NCBI RefSeq assembly: GCF_003931915.1
Contig: NZ_RSAA01000035.1
Coordinates: 62,001-126,000 of the forward strand
Reading direction: 5' to 3'
DNA length: 64,000 bases
DNA from: Saccharopolyspora rhizosphaerae
Lineage (GTDB): Bacteria; Actinomycetota; Actinomycetes; Mycobacteriales; Pseudonocardiaceae
Position numbers and translations under genes: made by a program. The notes under the pieces were generated by a model. The model worked only from the letters and a program-made list of their open reading frames with translations. It was not told where the DNA came from and searched no databases. The number at the start of each line of letters is the position of its first letter. Position 1 is the first letter of the stretch. Shown piece by piece: positions 21,160 to 29,744 of the stretch.

Positions 21160-22821
21160 TTACATCTGTTCCGGCGCGCTCACGCCGAGCAGGCCCAGAC
21201 CGTTGGCCAACACCTGGCGGGTGGCCTCGCACAGCTGGAGCCGCGCGGTGGTCAGCGGGGTCGCCTGGTCGTCACCAGGCTGCAGCACGCGGCAGGCGTC
21301 GTAGAACTTGTGGTAGGCGCTGGCCACGTCCTCCAGGTACCGAGCCACCCGGTGCGGTTCGCGCAACTGGGCGGCCGAACGCACCACGCGGGGGAACTCG
21401 CCCAGGGTGCGGATCAGGTCGCCTTCACGTTCGTGGGTGAGCAGCGACAGGTCGGCATTCTCCACGGTTCCCCGCTCGATGCCCAGGGAGGCGGCGTTGC
21501 GCTGCAACGACGACAGGCGCGCGTGCGCGTACTGCACGTAGAAGACCGGGTTCTCGTTGGTGCGCTTGCTGATCAGGTCCAGGTCGATGTCGACGGCCGA
21601 GTCGACCGAGGAGCGGATCAACGAGTAGCGGGCGGCGTCGACCCCGACGGCCTCGACGAGGTCCTCCAGGGTCACCACGGTGCCGGCCCGCTTGCTCATA
21701 CGCACCGGTTTGCCCGCGCGCACCAGGTTCACCAGCTGGCCGATCAAGACCTCGACCACGGCCGGGTCGTCGCCGAGCGCCGCGGCAGCAGCCTTGAGCC
21801 GGGCGATGTAGCCGTGGTGGTCGGCGCCGAGCATGTAGATGCACAGGTCGAAGCCGCGGGAACGCTTGTCGCGCAGGTAGGCGATGTCACCGGCGATGTA
21901 GGCCGGGGCCCCGTCGCTCTTGATGACCACCCGGTCCTTGTCGTCGCCGTACTCGGTGGAACGCAGCCACCAGGCGCCGTCGGTGTAGTAGAGGTGGTCG
22001 GAGGCCTTCAGCTGGTCGAGGCACTCCTCGACCTGGCCCGAGCTGTGCAGCGAGTCCTCGTGGAAGAAGACGTCGAAGACGGTGCCGAAGTCGTTGAGGC
22101 TCTGCTTGATCTCCTCGAACATCAACCCGACGCCGATGCGGCGGAAGGTCTCCCGCCGCGCGTCCTCGGGCTGCTCCAGCACGCCCGGCTCGGCCTTGAC
22201 GACCTGGTCGGCGATCTCGGCGATGTAGTCGCCGCCGTAGCCGTCCTCGGGCGCGGGCTCGCCCTTCGCCGCGGCGATCAGCGAGTTGACGAAGCGGTCG
22301 ATCTGCGCCCCGGCGTCGTTGAAGTAGTACTCGCGGGTGACCTTGGCGCCCTGCGCGGAGAGCACCCGGCCCAGCGCGTCACCGACAGCCGCCCAGCGGG
22401 TGCCGCCCAGGTGGATGGGACCGGTCGGGTTGGCCGAGACGAACTCGAGGTTGACCTTCAGGCCGCTGTAGAGGTCACCCGTGCCGAAGTCGGCGCCGGC
22501 GCTGAGCGCCTCCCGCACGATCTGGCCCTGCGCGTCGGCGGCGAGCCGCAGGTTCAGGAAGCCCGGGCCGGCGACGTCGACGGAGTCGATGCCGTCCTTG
22601 TCGGCCAGCGCCTCGGCGAGCCAGGTGGCGAGATCGCGCGGGGCGACGCCCGCCTTCTTGGCGACCTGCATCGCGAGGTTGGTCGCGTAGTCACCGTGCT
22701 CGGGGTTCCGCGGGCGCTCGACCGTGACAACCTCGGGCAGCACCGACGTGTCCAGCCCACGGGCGGACAGCACGTCGACGGCGGTGTTGCGGACCAGTTC
22801 AGCGAGCGCGGCAGGAGTCAC
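21160..22821 (-). CDS. argS: Arginyl-tRNA synthetase (553 aa)
   Basis: Class I aminoacyl-tRNA synthetase. The HIGH-like motif is HLGG in [14 protein letters not shown] (residues 137-140) and the KMSKS-like motif is VRMSKRAG. The C-terminal anticodon-binding helical domain ends SAPEQM. A GTG start at 22821 gives the usual family length; an open frame further upstream encodes unconserved Arg/Gly-rich sequence. First gene of the conserved block. Confidence 0.95.
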   Translation of the reverse strand: MTPAALAELVRNTAVDVLSARGLDTSVLPEVVTVERPRNPEHGDYATNLAMQVAKKAGVAPRDLATWLAEALADKDGIDSVDVAGPGFLNLRLAADAQGQIVREALSAGADFGTGDLYSGLKVNLEFVSANPTGPIHLGGTRWAAVGDALGRVLSAQGAKVTREYYFNDAGAQIDRFVNSLIAAAKGEPAPEDGYGGDYIAEIADQVVKAEPGVLEQPEDARRETFRRIGVGLMFEEIKQSLNDFGTVFDVFFHEDSLHSSGQVEECLDQLKASDHLYYTDGAWWLRSTEYGDDKDRVVIKSDGAPAYIAGDIAYLRDKRSRGFDLCIYMLGADHHGYIARLKAAAAALGDDPAVVEVLIGQLVNLVRAGKPVRMSKRAGTVVTLEDLVEAVGVDAARYSLIRSSVDSAVDIDLDLISKRTNENPVFYVQYAHARLSSLQRNAASLGIERGTVENADLSLLTHEREGDLIRTLGEFPRVVRSAAQLREPHRVARYLEDVASAYHKFYDACRVLQPGDDQATPLTTARLQLCEATRQVLANGLGLLGVSAPEQM

Positions 22822-23077
22822 CCTGTGAAGTCTAGGGATCCTTCGACCCAGTTCAGACGCCGGGTTGCCGCCCACTCTGTGGACTCGCCCGGGTCCGTTC
22901 GGCCCAGCCGTGATCGCACGTCGCGCACGAACCGACCACGGGGCGTGATCAGAGCGTTGCCCGTGTGTGAGAACGTGTGGTGGCGAGCACTTGCCTCTCG
23001 GCACTCCGCCGATCGGGCAATCTCTACACTGGCGGGCGCTGTCCCCAGGTACTGGCGAGACGAGGTTTGCGAGCAGC

Positions 23078-23860
23078 ATGGCTAAGAACAAAGCGGTCCG
23101 CGGCGCCGCTGTGGTGAACCAACGGTCGATCCCGTGGGTGCTGGTGGCCGGGGTGACGGTGGTCGCGGTGTTCGCGGCAGTGATCTTCGGGTACGCCTAC
23201 AGCCGCTGGTCCGAGCAGGCCGCGACGCGCGAGGCGCAGGCCGCCGCGGAGAAGGCGACCGAGGCGTTCAAGCCGTCGCCGCAGAACCCGGACCCGTCGA
23301 AGACGATCCCGGGCGTCGTCACGGCCAACTACGAGGGCCAGCAGCACGTCAAGCCGGACCAGCGCGTGGCCTACGACAAGAACCCGCCGTTCGGCGGTCC
23401 GCACGACGGCGTCTGGGCCGACTGCACCGGCGTGGTCTACCCGCAGCCGGTCCGCACCGAGAACATGGTCCACTCGCTGGAGCACGGCGCGGTGTGGATC
23501 GCCTACAACCCGGACAAGCTCGACCAGGCCTCCCTGGACCGCCTCAAGGTCCGCGCGCAGGGCAAGCCGTACACGATGCTGTCGCCGTACCCGGGCCTGG
23601 ACTCGCCGATCTCGCTGCAGTCCTGGGGCCACCAGCTCAAGGTCGACAACGCCGACGATCAGCGGATCGACCAGTTCATCACCGCGCTGCGGCTGAACAA
23701 CAACGGCGTCTACCCCGAGGTCGGCGGCTCCTGCCAGGCCTACCCGGGCGCGTTCGACACCAACAACCCGCCGAAGTTCGACGCCACGCCTCCGGGCCCG
23801 GATGCGGTTCCGATGGACGGCAAGGGCGCCAACGCCGGCGCCGGTCAAATGGGTCAGTGA
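23078..23860 (+). CDS. DUF3105 membrane-anchored protein (260 aa)
   Basis: Single N-terminal membrane helix (residues 17-41), so the rest is probably extracytoplasmic. The DUF3105 core contains [20 protein letters not shown] and [15 protein letters not shown], with conserved His and two Cys. Function is unknown; in actinobacteria these genes commonly lie next to DUF305 genes, as here, which suggests a shared metal or redox role (inference). The ATG at 23078 fits a signal-anchor start; its stop overlaps the next gene as GTGA. Confidence 0.85.
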   Translation: MAKNKAVRGAAVVNQRSIPWVLVAGVTVVAVFAAVIFGYAYSRWSEQAATREAQAAAEKATEAFKPSPQNPDPSKTIPGVVTANYEGQQHVKPDQRVAYDKNPPFGGPHDGVWADCTGVVYPQPVRTENMVHSLEHGAVWIAYNPDKLDQASLDRLKVRAQGKPYTMLSPYPGLDSPISLQSWGHQLKVDNADDQRIDQFITALRLNNNGVYPEVGGSCQAYPGAFDTNNPPKFDATPPGPDAVPMDGKGANAGAGQMGQ

Positions 23861-24528
23861 GCCCGTTGCCGCAGGCACGACGCGTTTCGCAGGTCATCGT
23901 CGCCGTCGTCGCGGCGATCTCGCTGCTGCTGTTGGGGGCGGCGCTCGGACTATTGGTCCGGGTGCCGTCCTTCGACCGCGCAGAACCTGAGCCCACGGCG
24001 GTCGACGTCGGGTTCTCCCAGGACATGAGCGTCCACCACCAGCAGGCGGTGACGATGGCGACGCTGGCGCGGGAACGCGCCGACGACGTCGCGGTCCGGC
24101 AGCTGGCCTTCGACATCGAGACTAACCAGCGCGACCAGATCGGCCGCATGCAGGGCTGGTTGAGCATCTGGAACCAGCCGGCCCAGGCGACCGGCCCGGT
24201 CATGCAGTGGATGACCGACACCGGCGAGCACCACCACGGGGGCGGCATGGCGATGCCGATGGCCGGGGGCGCCCTCATGCCGGGCATGGCGACCAGCGAG
24301 GAACTTTCCCGCTTGAGCTCGCTGCGCGGCCCGGAGTTCGACGTCTACTTCCTGCAGCTGATGCTGCGCCACCACCAGGGCGGCGCCGGGATGGCCGAGT
24401 ACGGCGGAACCCACGCCGCGGTCCCCGCCGTGCGCGCCCTGGCGAAGAACATGCTCGGCTCGCAGGGCAGCGAGATGGAACTCATGACGTCCATGCTCAA
24501 CCAGCGCGGTGCTCAGCCGCTGCGCTGA
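23857..24528 (+). CDS. DUF305 ferritin-like membrane protein (223 aa)
   Basis: One membrane helix (about residues 12-34), then a DUF305 domain with the two diagnostic His motifs MSVHHQQAVTMA (60-68 region) and MLRHHQGGAGMAEY (172-180), separated by a Met/His/Gly-rich loop (HHHGGGMAMPMAGG). DUF305 proteins are often linked to copper handling. It is translationally coupled to the DUF3105 gene by a GTGA overlap. Its TGA stop is the first base triplet of an interspersed repeat. Confidence 0.85.
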   Translation: MSPLPQARRVSQVIVAVVAAISLLLLGAALGLLVRVPSFDRAEPEPTAVDVGFSQDMSVHHQQAVTMATLARERADDVAVRQLAFDIETNQRDQIGRMQGWLSIWNQPAQATGPVMQWMTDTGEHHHGGGMAMPMAGGALMPGMATSEELSRLSSLRGPEFDVYFLQLMLRHHQGGAGMAEYGGTHAAVPAVRALAKNMLGSQGSEMELMTSMLNQRGAQPLR

Positions 24529-24550
24529 GCATGGGAACCTTCCGCTCACC
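24527..24550 (+). repeat. Interspersed GGGAACCTTCC element, copy 6
   Basis: GAGCATGGGAACCTTCCGCT followed by CACC. It overlaps the TGA stop of the DUF305 gene and reads in the same direction. Confidence 0.85.
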
Positions 24551-24570
24551 GAGCGAGGCCCCGCGGCCGG

Positions 24571-25488
24571 TCACCAGGTGAGCTCTCGACAACGACGGGC
24601 GCATTCGGCGGGCTCGACCTGCAGCGTGGCGTGGTCGATCCGGTAGTTCTCGGACAGCAGCCGCTGCGCGGCGGTGAGAACCCCACCGTGGTCGGCGTCG
24701 TGGCTCGCCGTCAGGTGCGCCGAGGCGACCTCCATCCCCGAGGTCAAGGTCCACACGTGCAGGTCGTGCACCTCGGTGACCGACGGAAGCGCGGCCAGGT
24801 CGCTGTGCATCTGCTGCACGTCGACGCCCTCGGGCGCTTGCTGCACGAGGATCCGCAGCGCCTGGCGGGCGAGCGTGAAGGTGCGGGGCAGCACGAACAG
24901 CCCGACACCGACGGCGACGATCGGGTCGGCCAGGTACCAGCCGAACGCCCACGTCAGGAAGCCTCCGACCAGCACACCGGCCGAGCCGAGCGTGTCGGCG
25001 AGGACTTCCAGGTAGGCACCGCGCAGGTTGAGGCTCTCCCTCGCCCCCTTGCGGAGCAGCGCGAACACGACGAGGTTCGCCAGCAGACCGGCGGCGGCCG
25101 TCACCATCATCGGAAGGCCGGCGACCTCGTGCGGCTCCTGGAACCGCTTCACCGACTCGAACAAGATGTAGCCGGCGACGCCGAACAGCAGGACGGAGTT
25201 GGCCAGGGCGGCGAGGACCTCGACCCGGTAGAGGCCGAAGGTGCGCCTGGTGCCGGTGGGGCGACGAGCCGCGGTGATCGCGGCCAGCGCCATCCCGACC
25301 CCGAGGACGTCGGTGAGCATGTGCCCGGCGTCGGACAACAGGGCGAGCGACGACGTCAGCCACCCGACGACGGCTTCGAGCACGAAGAAGGCCAGCAGCA
25401 CACCGAAGGCGATGGACAGCCTGCTCAGGTAACGGCCCGACGCGTGGACCGCGTCGGCCGCGGATCCGTGCCCGTGGCCGTGCCCCAT
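24571..25488 (-). CDS. Cation diffusion facilitator, CzcD/ZitB type (305 aa)
   Basis: Membrane antiporter exporting Zn2+ or similar divalent metals. His-rich N-terminus (MGHGHGHGS), six hydrophobic helices, metal site SDAGHMLTD in helix 2 and LEVLADTLGSAG in helix 5 (the HD-HD pattern that favours zinc), and a C-terminal cytoplasmic domain with VHDLHVWTLTSG. GAGGAG lies about 9 bases before the ATG. A dyad upstream (25516-25535) may bind a metal-responsive repressor. Confidence 0.93.
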   Translation of the reverse strand: MGHGHGHGSAADAVHASGRYLSRLSIAFGVLLAFFVLEAVVGWLTSSLALLSDAGHMLTDVLGVGMALAAITAARRPTGTRRTFGLYRVEVLAALANSVLLFGVAGYILFESVKRFQEPHEVAGLPMMVTAAAGLLANLVVFALLRKGARESLNLRGAYLEVLADTLGSAGVLVGGFLTWAFGWYLADPIVAVGVGLFVLPRTFTLARQALRILVQQAPEGVDVQQMHSDLAALPSVTEVHDLHVWTLTSGMEVASAHLTASHDADHGGVLTAAQRLLSENYRIDHATLQVEPAECARRCRELTW

Positions 25489-25515
25489 GTCTGCGCCTCC
25501 TCACATCCGCAAGAG

Positions 25516-25535
25516 ATACATAGCGAAGTATGCAT
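25516..25535 (-). promoter_or_regulatory. Dyad operator upstream of the metal exporter
   Basis: ATACATA-GCGAAG-TATGCAT, 6 of 7 paired positions, 28-47 bases before the start of the exporter gene. AT-rich dyads of this form are bound by ArsR/SmtB- or MerR-type metal sensors. The minus-strand TATGTAT could also be the -10 box, so binding there would block transcription. No sensor gene is adjacent. Confidence 0.5.
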
Positions 25536-25597
25536 GATTCAGGTGCGGGAAGAAATGGCGTGCAACCCAGATCACCGCCCCGGCGCCCTCGGGTGCG

Positions 25598-25620
25598 GTG
25601 ACAGGAAGGTTCCCTTGCAC
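25598..25620 (-). repeat. Interspersed GGGAACCTTCC element, copy 7
   Basis: GTGACAGGAAGGTTCCCTTG followed by CAC: reverse orientation, between the exporter gene start and the tRNA gene. Confidence 0.85.
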
Positions 25621-25724
25621 CCACTGCCCGGTACCCCGCATGAACACCGTTGAACCTCAGCAACCCACCCCGCTCCAGGCCCGCGTGCGGCGTGCGATAA
25701 GCTATCGATCGTCCACAGCGACAA

Positions 25725-25797
25725 GCCCTCGTAGCTCAGTGGATAGAGCACTGCCCTCCGGAGGCAGGTGTCATAGGTTCGAATCCTATCGAGGGCG
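25725..25797 (+). tRNA. tRNA-Arg, anticodon CCG
   Basis: Seven-base acceptor stem GCCCTCG/CGAGGGC is perfectly paired; D-loop TAGCTCAGTGGATAGAGCA; anticodon stem CTGCC/GGCAG encloses CTCCGGA, giving anticodon CCG for Arg codon CGG; T-arm ATAGGTTCGAATCCTAT. The 3' CCA is not encoded. CGG is a frequent Arg codon in such GC-rich genomes. Confidence 0.97.
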
Positions 25798-25807
25798 CAG
25801 TCGGCAG

Positions 25808-25844
25808 AACCGCCCCTGACCAGCACGGTCAGGGGCGGTTTTGT
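25808..25844 (+). terminator. Intrinsic terminator of tRNA-Arg
   Basis: 14-bp perfect stem (25808-25821 with 25827-25840), 5-base loop, followed by TTTTGTGTTT. One of the few true U-tract terminators in this window. Confidence 0.92.
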
Positions 25845-25915
25845 GTTTCACGGGTTGATTCGGCACGCCCTGAGGAGAACGACGCGAGCGACGGTTTCCT
25901 GGGCGGAACGTGGAC

Positions 25916-26512
25916 CTAGTCGGCAGTTGTCTCGAGGTCGAGCGCGCGTGCGGCAAGTCGTTTCGCGCTGTCGGCGGCTTGCTCGATCACGCTGAGGGAC
26001 TGCACGACGGTCACGCCTTCGAGCAGGATCGTGAGCTCGTCGGCCACGCGCTCGGGCTCGGGTGCGTCGGCCTCGTGGGCGAGCGATGCCAGGTGGTTGC
26101 GCACCCAGTGCTTGTGCTCGGTGATGACCGCCCGGGCCGGGTGGTCGGTGTCGGCGAGTTCGGCGTGCGCGTTGACGAACGCGCACCCTCGCGGGTGGTT
26201 GTGGCGCATCCACTCGGCCAGCGCGTCGAACGTCGCGAGGAGCTTCTCGCTCGGAGTCGTCGCGTGCTGCTCGAGGTGCTCCTGCCACCACTTCCGCCAG
26301 CGCTGGTCGCGATCCCGCAGGTAGGCCACGATCAACTGGTCCTTGGAGCCGAACCTGTCGTAGAGGGTCTTCTTGGTCACGCCAGCGGCTTCGGCGACCG
26401 CTTCCACACCGATCGCGTTGATGCCCTGCTCGTAGAACAACTCCCCAGCGGTCACCAGGATGCGCTTCGCCGCAGGCGTCAGCTCTCCCTCAGGCGTGCG
26501 TGGCCGTGGCAT
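25916..26512 (-). CDS. TetR-family transcriptional regulator (198 aa)
   Basis: N-terminal helix-turn-helix (residues 12-58; GVEAVAEAAGVTKKTLYDRF is the recognition region), then a helical ligand domain resembling the TetR_C family with QRWRKWWQEHLEQ and HPRGCAFVNAHAEL. The ATG at 26512 is preceded by GGAGG at 6 bases; a longer frame to 26569 would cross the promoter region. It is divergent from an oxidoreductase gene and likely represses both. Confidence 0.9.
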   Translation of the reverse strand: MPRPRTPEGELTPAAKRILVTAGELFYEQGINAIGVEAVAEAAGVTKKTLYDRFGSKDQLIVAYLRDRDQRWRKWWQEHLEQHATTPSEKLLATFDALAEWMRHNHPRGCAFVNAHAELADTDHPARAVITEHKHWVRNHLASLAHEADAPEPERVADELTILLEGVTVVQSLSVIEQAADSAKRLAARALDLETTAD

Positions 26513-26556
26513 GCAGGACCTCCTTCCCGGCACGCGGGCTGACCGCCAGCGAGGCG

Positions 26557-26592
26557 TTGACGGCGCCACGTTTGTTAACTATACCGGTGTGT
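26557..26592 (+). promoter_or_regulatory. Divergent promoter and probable TetR operator
   Basis: Plus-strand TTGACG (26557-26562), 17-base spacer, TATACC (26580-26585) drives the oxidoreductase gene. On the minus strand TATAGT overlapping the same bases can serve tetR. The overlapping ACTATACC-GGTGTGTG is an imperfect palindrome centred on CCGG and is the best operator candidate. The predicted leader to the GTG at 26642 is about 50 bases. Confidence 0.55.
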
Positions 26593-26641
26593 GTACTTCA
26601 CTCAAAGCCGCGACCCGTCGCGGCCCACGCGAGGAGTGGAC

Positions 26642-27760
26642 GTGGTGCAAATGACCAGGACATCGGTCCGCGAGCTCAGTGAGTCGGGTCGGACGCTGTC
26701 CGACGTGCCCGACCGCATGGTGGCTGTCGTGCTCACCCGGCATGGCGGCCCCGACGCGCTGGAGGTCAGGACCGATGTCCCGACACCCGCGCTCGCCGAG
26801 CACGAGGTGCTCGTGGCTGTGGCAGCAGCGGGCATGAACAACACCGACGTGTGGAGCCGCGAGGGCAGCTACGGCACTGCCGGTGACCCCGACTCCGTGG
26901 GCGGGTGGCGAGGAATGCCACTGCACTTCCCGCGCATCCAGGGAGGCGACATCGTGGGAACCGTCGTCGCAGTGGGGCGTGGCGTCGAGGACTCGCGACT
27001 CGGCCAACGAGTTCTGGTCGACAGCGCGCTGTACGACGGTCCAGGCCCGCACGCGAACGCGGTCGGCCTGTTGGGCAGCGAACGCGACGGCGGGTTCGCG
27101 CAGTTCGTCGCCGTCGAGGCTCAACATGCCCACGACATGACCACCAGTCCGCTGACCGACCAGCAGCTCGCGGCGCTGCCCATCGCCTACGGCACTGCGG
27201 TCGGAATGCTGGAACGCGCTGAACTCGCACCCGGTGAACGGATCCTCATCACCGGAGCATCCGGAGGCGTCGGCATGGCACTCGTGCAACTGGCGGCGGC
27301 GCGGGGCTGCCACACCGTGGCGATCACCACCGAAGCCAAGCGAGAGCAGCTCCTCGCGGCAGGCGCTTCCCAAGTGCTGCTCCGAGACTCCGTGCCGTCT
27401 CGCGAGCTCGACGCACCGGTCGACGTCGTCGCGGACGTGGTCGGAGGCAGCGGCTTTCCCGACTTGATCGATGCCCTGGCTGAAGGCGGCAGACTCGTCA
27501 CCGCCGGAGCGATCGCCGGCCCGCGGATCGAGATCGACGTCCGCCGCCTCTACCTCCACAGCCGCCGGCTCATCGGCTCGGCGATGTGGACACCCAGCCA
27601 CTTCGACCGCCTCGTGCAGGACGCGCGGGAAGGCACGTTCACCCCTGTCATCGCCGAGTCCTTCCCGCTCACCGAGATCGCTGCAGCACAACGGGAGTTC
27701 GAGAAGAAGCAGTTCGTCGGCAAGTTCGTCCTCACCGCACCGAGCCCGACGGGAGGATGA
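26642..27760 (+). CDS. Medium-chain alcohol dehydrogenase / quinone oxidoreductase-like protein (372 aa)
   Basis: NAD(P)H-dependent MDR-superfamily oxidoreductase. Catalytic GroES-like half with AAAGMNNTDVWSREG (residues 61-75); Rossmann half with GASGGVGMALVQ (205-216). The usual catalytic Cys at the first zinc position is replaced by Asn (GMNNTD), as in zinc-free quinone oxidoreductases. The GTG at 26642 has GAGGAG five bases upstream; an ATG at 26651 is the alternative. The divergent TetR gene suggests induction by the substrate, perhaps an electrophilic aldehyde or quinone. Confidence 0.88.
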   Translation: MVQMTRTSVRELSESGRTLSDVPDRMVAVVLTRHGGPDALEVRTDVPTPALAEHEVLVAVAAAGMNNTDVWSREGSYGTAGDPDSVGGWRGMPLHFPRIQGGDIVGTVVAVGRGVEDSRLGQRVLVDSALYDGPGPHANAVGLLGSERDGGFAQFVAVEAQHAHDMTTSPLTDQQLAALPIAYGTAVGMLERAELAPGERILITGASGGVGMALVQLAAARGCHTVAITTEAKREQLLAAGASQVLLRDSVPSRELDAPVDVVADVVGGSGFPDLIDALAEGGRLVTAGAIAGPRIEIDVRRLYLHSRRLIGSAMWTPSHFDRLVQDAREGTFTPVIAESFPLTEIAAAQREFEKKQFVGKFVLTAPSPTGG

Positions 27761-27925
27761 AGGTGCCGGTTCTCGCAACGCACGACGCCGTCCACTGCGT
27801 GCGGGGCGGCCTTGCGTCGGACCGGCTCACCGCGCCTCGAAGGTTGAGAGGCCTCGATGCTGAGACACGTGCGTTGGGGGCCACCTCTCCACCCTTGATC
27901 CCCCCGCCTCACGGCTCAGCGACGC

Positions 27926-27949
27926 GTGCAAGGGAACCTTTCGTGCACC
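27926..27949 (+). repeat. Interspersed GGGAACCTTCC element, copy 8
   Basis: GTGCAAGGGAACCTTTCGTG followed by CACC. It lies between convergent genes; GTGCA/TGCAC at its ends pair, adding a short outer dyad. Confidence 0.8.
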
Positions 27950-28100
27950 GCCACGGTGTGGCTTCCACCGTCGCCCAGTTCTCCTCCCTCCTGCACACGT
28001 CGCCCACCACGGCGACGCCACGCTGTCAGCTCAGGTGGGTGGATCCACGGCAAATGCCCGTGCCGCACCTGATGTGGCGGCAGGAACCTCTCCTGAACGC

Positions 28101-28152
28101 GAGAAGATCCGCCGCTGAACGATCGGATGTCCGTTCAGTGGCGGATCTTCTC
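28101..28152. terminator. Long bidirectional hairpin between the oxidoreductase gene and paaE
   Basis: 20-bp stem with a single G-T wobble (28101-28120 with 28133-28152), 12-base loop, 19 bases past the paaE stop. No U-tract. Its strength and place suggest a bidirectional transcript end for both convergent units. Confidence 0.75.
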
Positions 28153-28171
28153 GGGTGCTGACGCTCTCCCG

Positions 28172-29251
28172 TCAGGCGTCGAAGTCGACGGTGAGCGTGC
28201 CGGTGACCGGAATGGACTGGCAGGTGAGGACGAAACCTTCCGCCACCTCCGCCTTCTCCAAGGCGAAGTTGCGCCGCATGTCGACCTCGCCCTCGGTGAC
28301 CTTCGCCCGGCACGTGCCGCACACACCGCCCTTGCAGGCGAAGGGCAGGTCTGGCCGGGCCTTCTGCGCTCCGTCGAGAACCGACGTCTCGCGCGACAGC
28401 GCCGCGGTGGTGCGGCGGCCGTCGAGCACGATCGTGGCCTCCGTCATCTCCCCCGTGGGGGCCGCATCGACGTGCCGCACGGGTTCCGGCGGCACGTCGT
28501 CGACGTAGAACAGCTCGCGGTGGATGCGCTCGTCGGCCACGCCGAGCTCCGCCAGCAGCTGCTGCGCACCGGTGACCATGCCGAACGGCCCGCACAGCCA
28601 CCACTGGTCGACTTCACCGACCTCCGGGAGGAGCGCCATGAGATCGCGGAGCTTGTCCGCGTCGAGGCGCCCTGTGAACAGGTCCGCCTCGCGAGGTTCG
28701 CGCGAGAGCACGTGGACGAGTTCCAGCCGTTCCGGGTAGCGGTCCTTGAGGTCCGCCAGCTCGTCGGCGAACATCACGGAGTCCGTGCGGCGGTTGCCGT
28801 AGACGAGCGTGACGGTCGCCTCCGGGTCGTCCAGCACGGTCGCGGCGATCGACAGCAGCGGGGTGATGCCCGATCCGGCGCCGATGAGCACGTGATGACC
28901 GCCGACCGACTGCGGGGTGAACGCGCCGGTGGGCGTCCCCACCTCGATCTCGTCGCCGGGCCGCACCTCGTGGACGAGCCAGGTCGAGAACAGCCCGTCG
29001 GGGACCTCGCGGACTCCGATGCGCGGAAGGGTCCCTTCAGGCGAGCAGATCGAGTAGGAACGCCGCTCTTCCCTGCCGTCGATGACGCGGCGCAGCGTCA
29101 GGGACTGCCCGGCTCGGAAGTCGTAGGTGCCGTCGAGCTCCGGTGGCACGGTGAAGGTGACCGCGACCGCGTCGTCGCACAGCCGGCTGACGTCGGCGAT
29201 GGTCAGCGTGTGGAACTCGCCCCGCAACCGGGACTTGGTCAACGCGGTCAC
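28172..29251 (-). CDS. paaE: Phenylacetyl-CoA epoxidase reductase subunit (359 aa)
   Basis: Passes electrons from NADPH through FAD and a 2Fe-2S cluster to the diiron PaaA. Ferredoxin-reductase domains (about 10-240; RSYSICSP for FAD, GAGSGITPLLSI for NADP) are followed by a plant-type ferredoxin domain with Cys306-X4-Cys311-X2-Cys314 and Cys344. A GTG start lies one base past the paaD stop. Last gene of the paaZABCDE operon; a strong hairpin follows. Confidence 0.95.
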   Translation of the reverse strand: MTALTKSRLRGEFHTLTIADVSRLCDDAVAVTFTVPPELDGTYDFRAGQSLTLRRVIDGREERRSYSICSPEGTLPRIGVREVPDGLFSTWLVHEVRPGDEIEVGTPTGAFTPQSVGGHHVLIGAGSGITPLLSIAATVLDDPEATVTLVYGNRRTDSVMFADELADLKDRYPERLELVHVLSREPREADLFTGRLDADKLRDLMALLPEVGEVDQWWLCGPFGMVTGAQQLLAELGVADERIHRELFYVDDVPPEPVRHVDAAPTGEMTEATIVLDGRRTTAALSRETSVLDGAQKARPDLPFACKGGVCGTCRAKVTEGEVDMRRNFALEKAEVAEGFVLTCQSIPVTGTLTVDFDA

Positions 29252-29252
29252 C

Positions 29253-29744
29253 TCAGATCTCCTTGACGTGTTCGAACGGTTCGGCGCACGAGCCGCAGCG
29301 GCGGATCGCCTTGCACGCGGTGGGACCGAATTCCGACAGCGGCTCGGTGTTCGCCGCTCCGCAGTGCGGGCAGGACACCTGCCGCTCGGGTGGGCGCAGC
29401 GTCAGCGGGACCGGCCCCGATTGGCGTGCGGGAGCGTCACCGGGAGGCGCGATGCCGGCCTCGGCAAGCTTGCGCCGCCCCTTGTCCGAAATCCAGTCCG
29501 AGCTCCACGGCGGCTGCAGCACGGTGTGGACCTCGACGTGGGCGTAACCAGCACCCTGCAGCGCGTGGACCAGGTCGTCCTTCATCGTGTCCATGGCGGG
29601 GCACCCGGTGTAGGTGGGTGTGATGGACACCTTCACCGCACCGTCGTGCTCGGACACCTCGCGCAGCACGCCGAGATCCGCGAGCGTGAGCATCGGCAGC
29701 TCGGGGTCGCGGACCGTCTCGGCCACAGCTCTTGCGGTCACCAT
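29253..29744 (-). CDS. paaD: Phenylacetyl-CoA epoxidase accessory protein (163 aa)
   Basis: Needed for assembly of the epoxidase, probably in metal or cluster delivery. N-terminal MIP18/SufT-like domain with TPTYTGCPAMD; the C-terminal zinc ribbon has CPHC and CGSC pairs (about residues 120-150), as in PaaD/PaaJ. It overlaps paaC by 7 bases. Confidence 0.94.
   Translation of the reverse strand: MVTARAVAETVRDPELPMLTLADLGVLREVSEHDGAVKVSITPTYTGCPAMDTMKDDLVHALQGAGYAHVEVHTVLQPPWSSDWISDKGRRKLAEAGIAPPGDAPARQSGPVPLTLRPPERQVSCPHCGAANTEPLSEFGPTACKAIRRCGSCAEPFEHVKEI

Larger units (their letters stand above)
27761..28171. other. Convergent intergenic region, repeat and hairpin only
   Basis: 411 bases between the oxidoreductase gene and paaE, whose 3' ends face each other. 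It holds one interspersed repeat and one long hairpin. No protein or RNA gene is supported. Confidence 0.7.

Noticed and set aside
25808-25844. Hairpin after tRNA-Arg considered as part of a small RNA
   Set aside because: It has a standard terminator form with a U-tract directly after the tRNA; no further RNA feature is needed.
29020-29045. GGAAGGGTCCCTTCAGG in paaE resembling the element
   Set aside because: Coding sequence in frame with the family alignment and a core mismatch; counted as chance.
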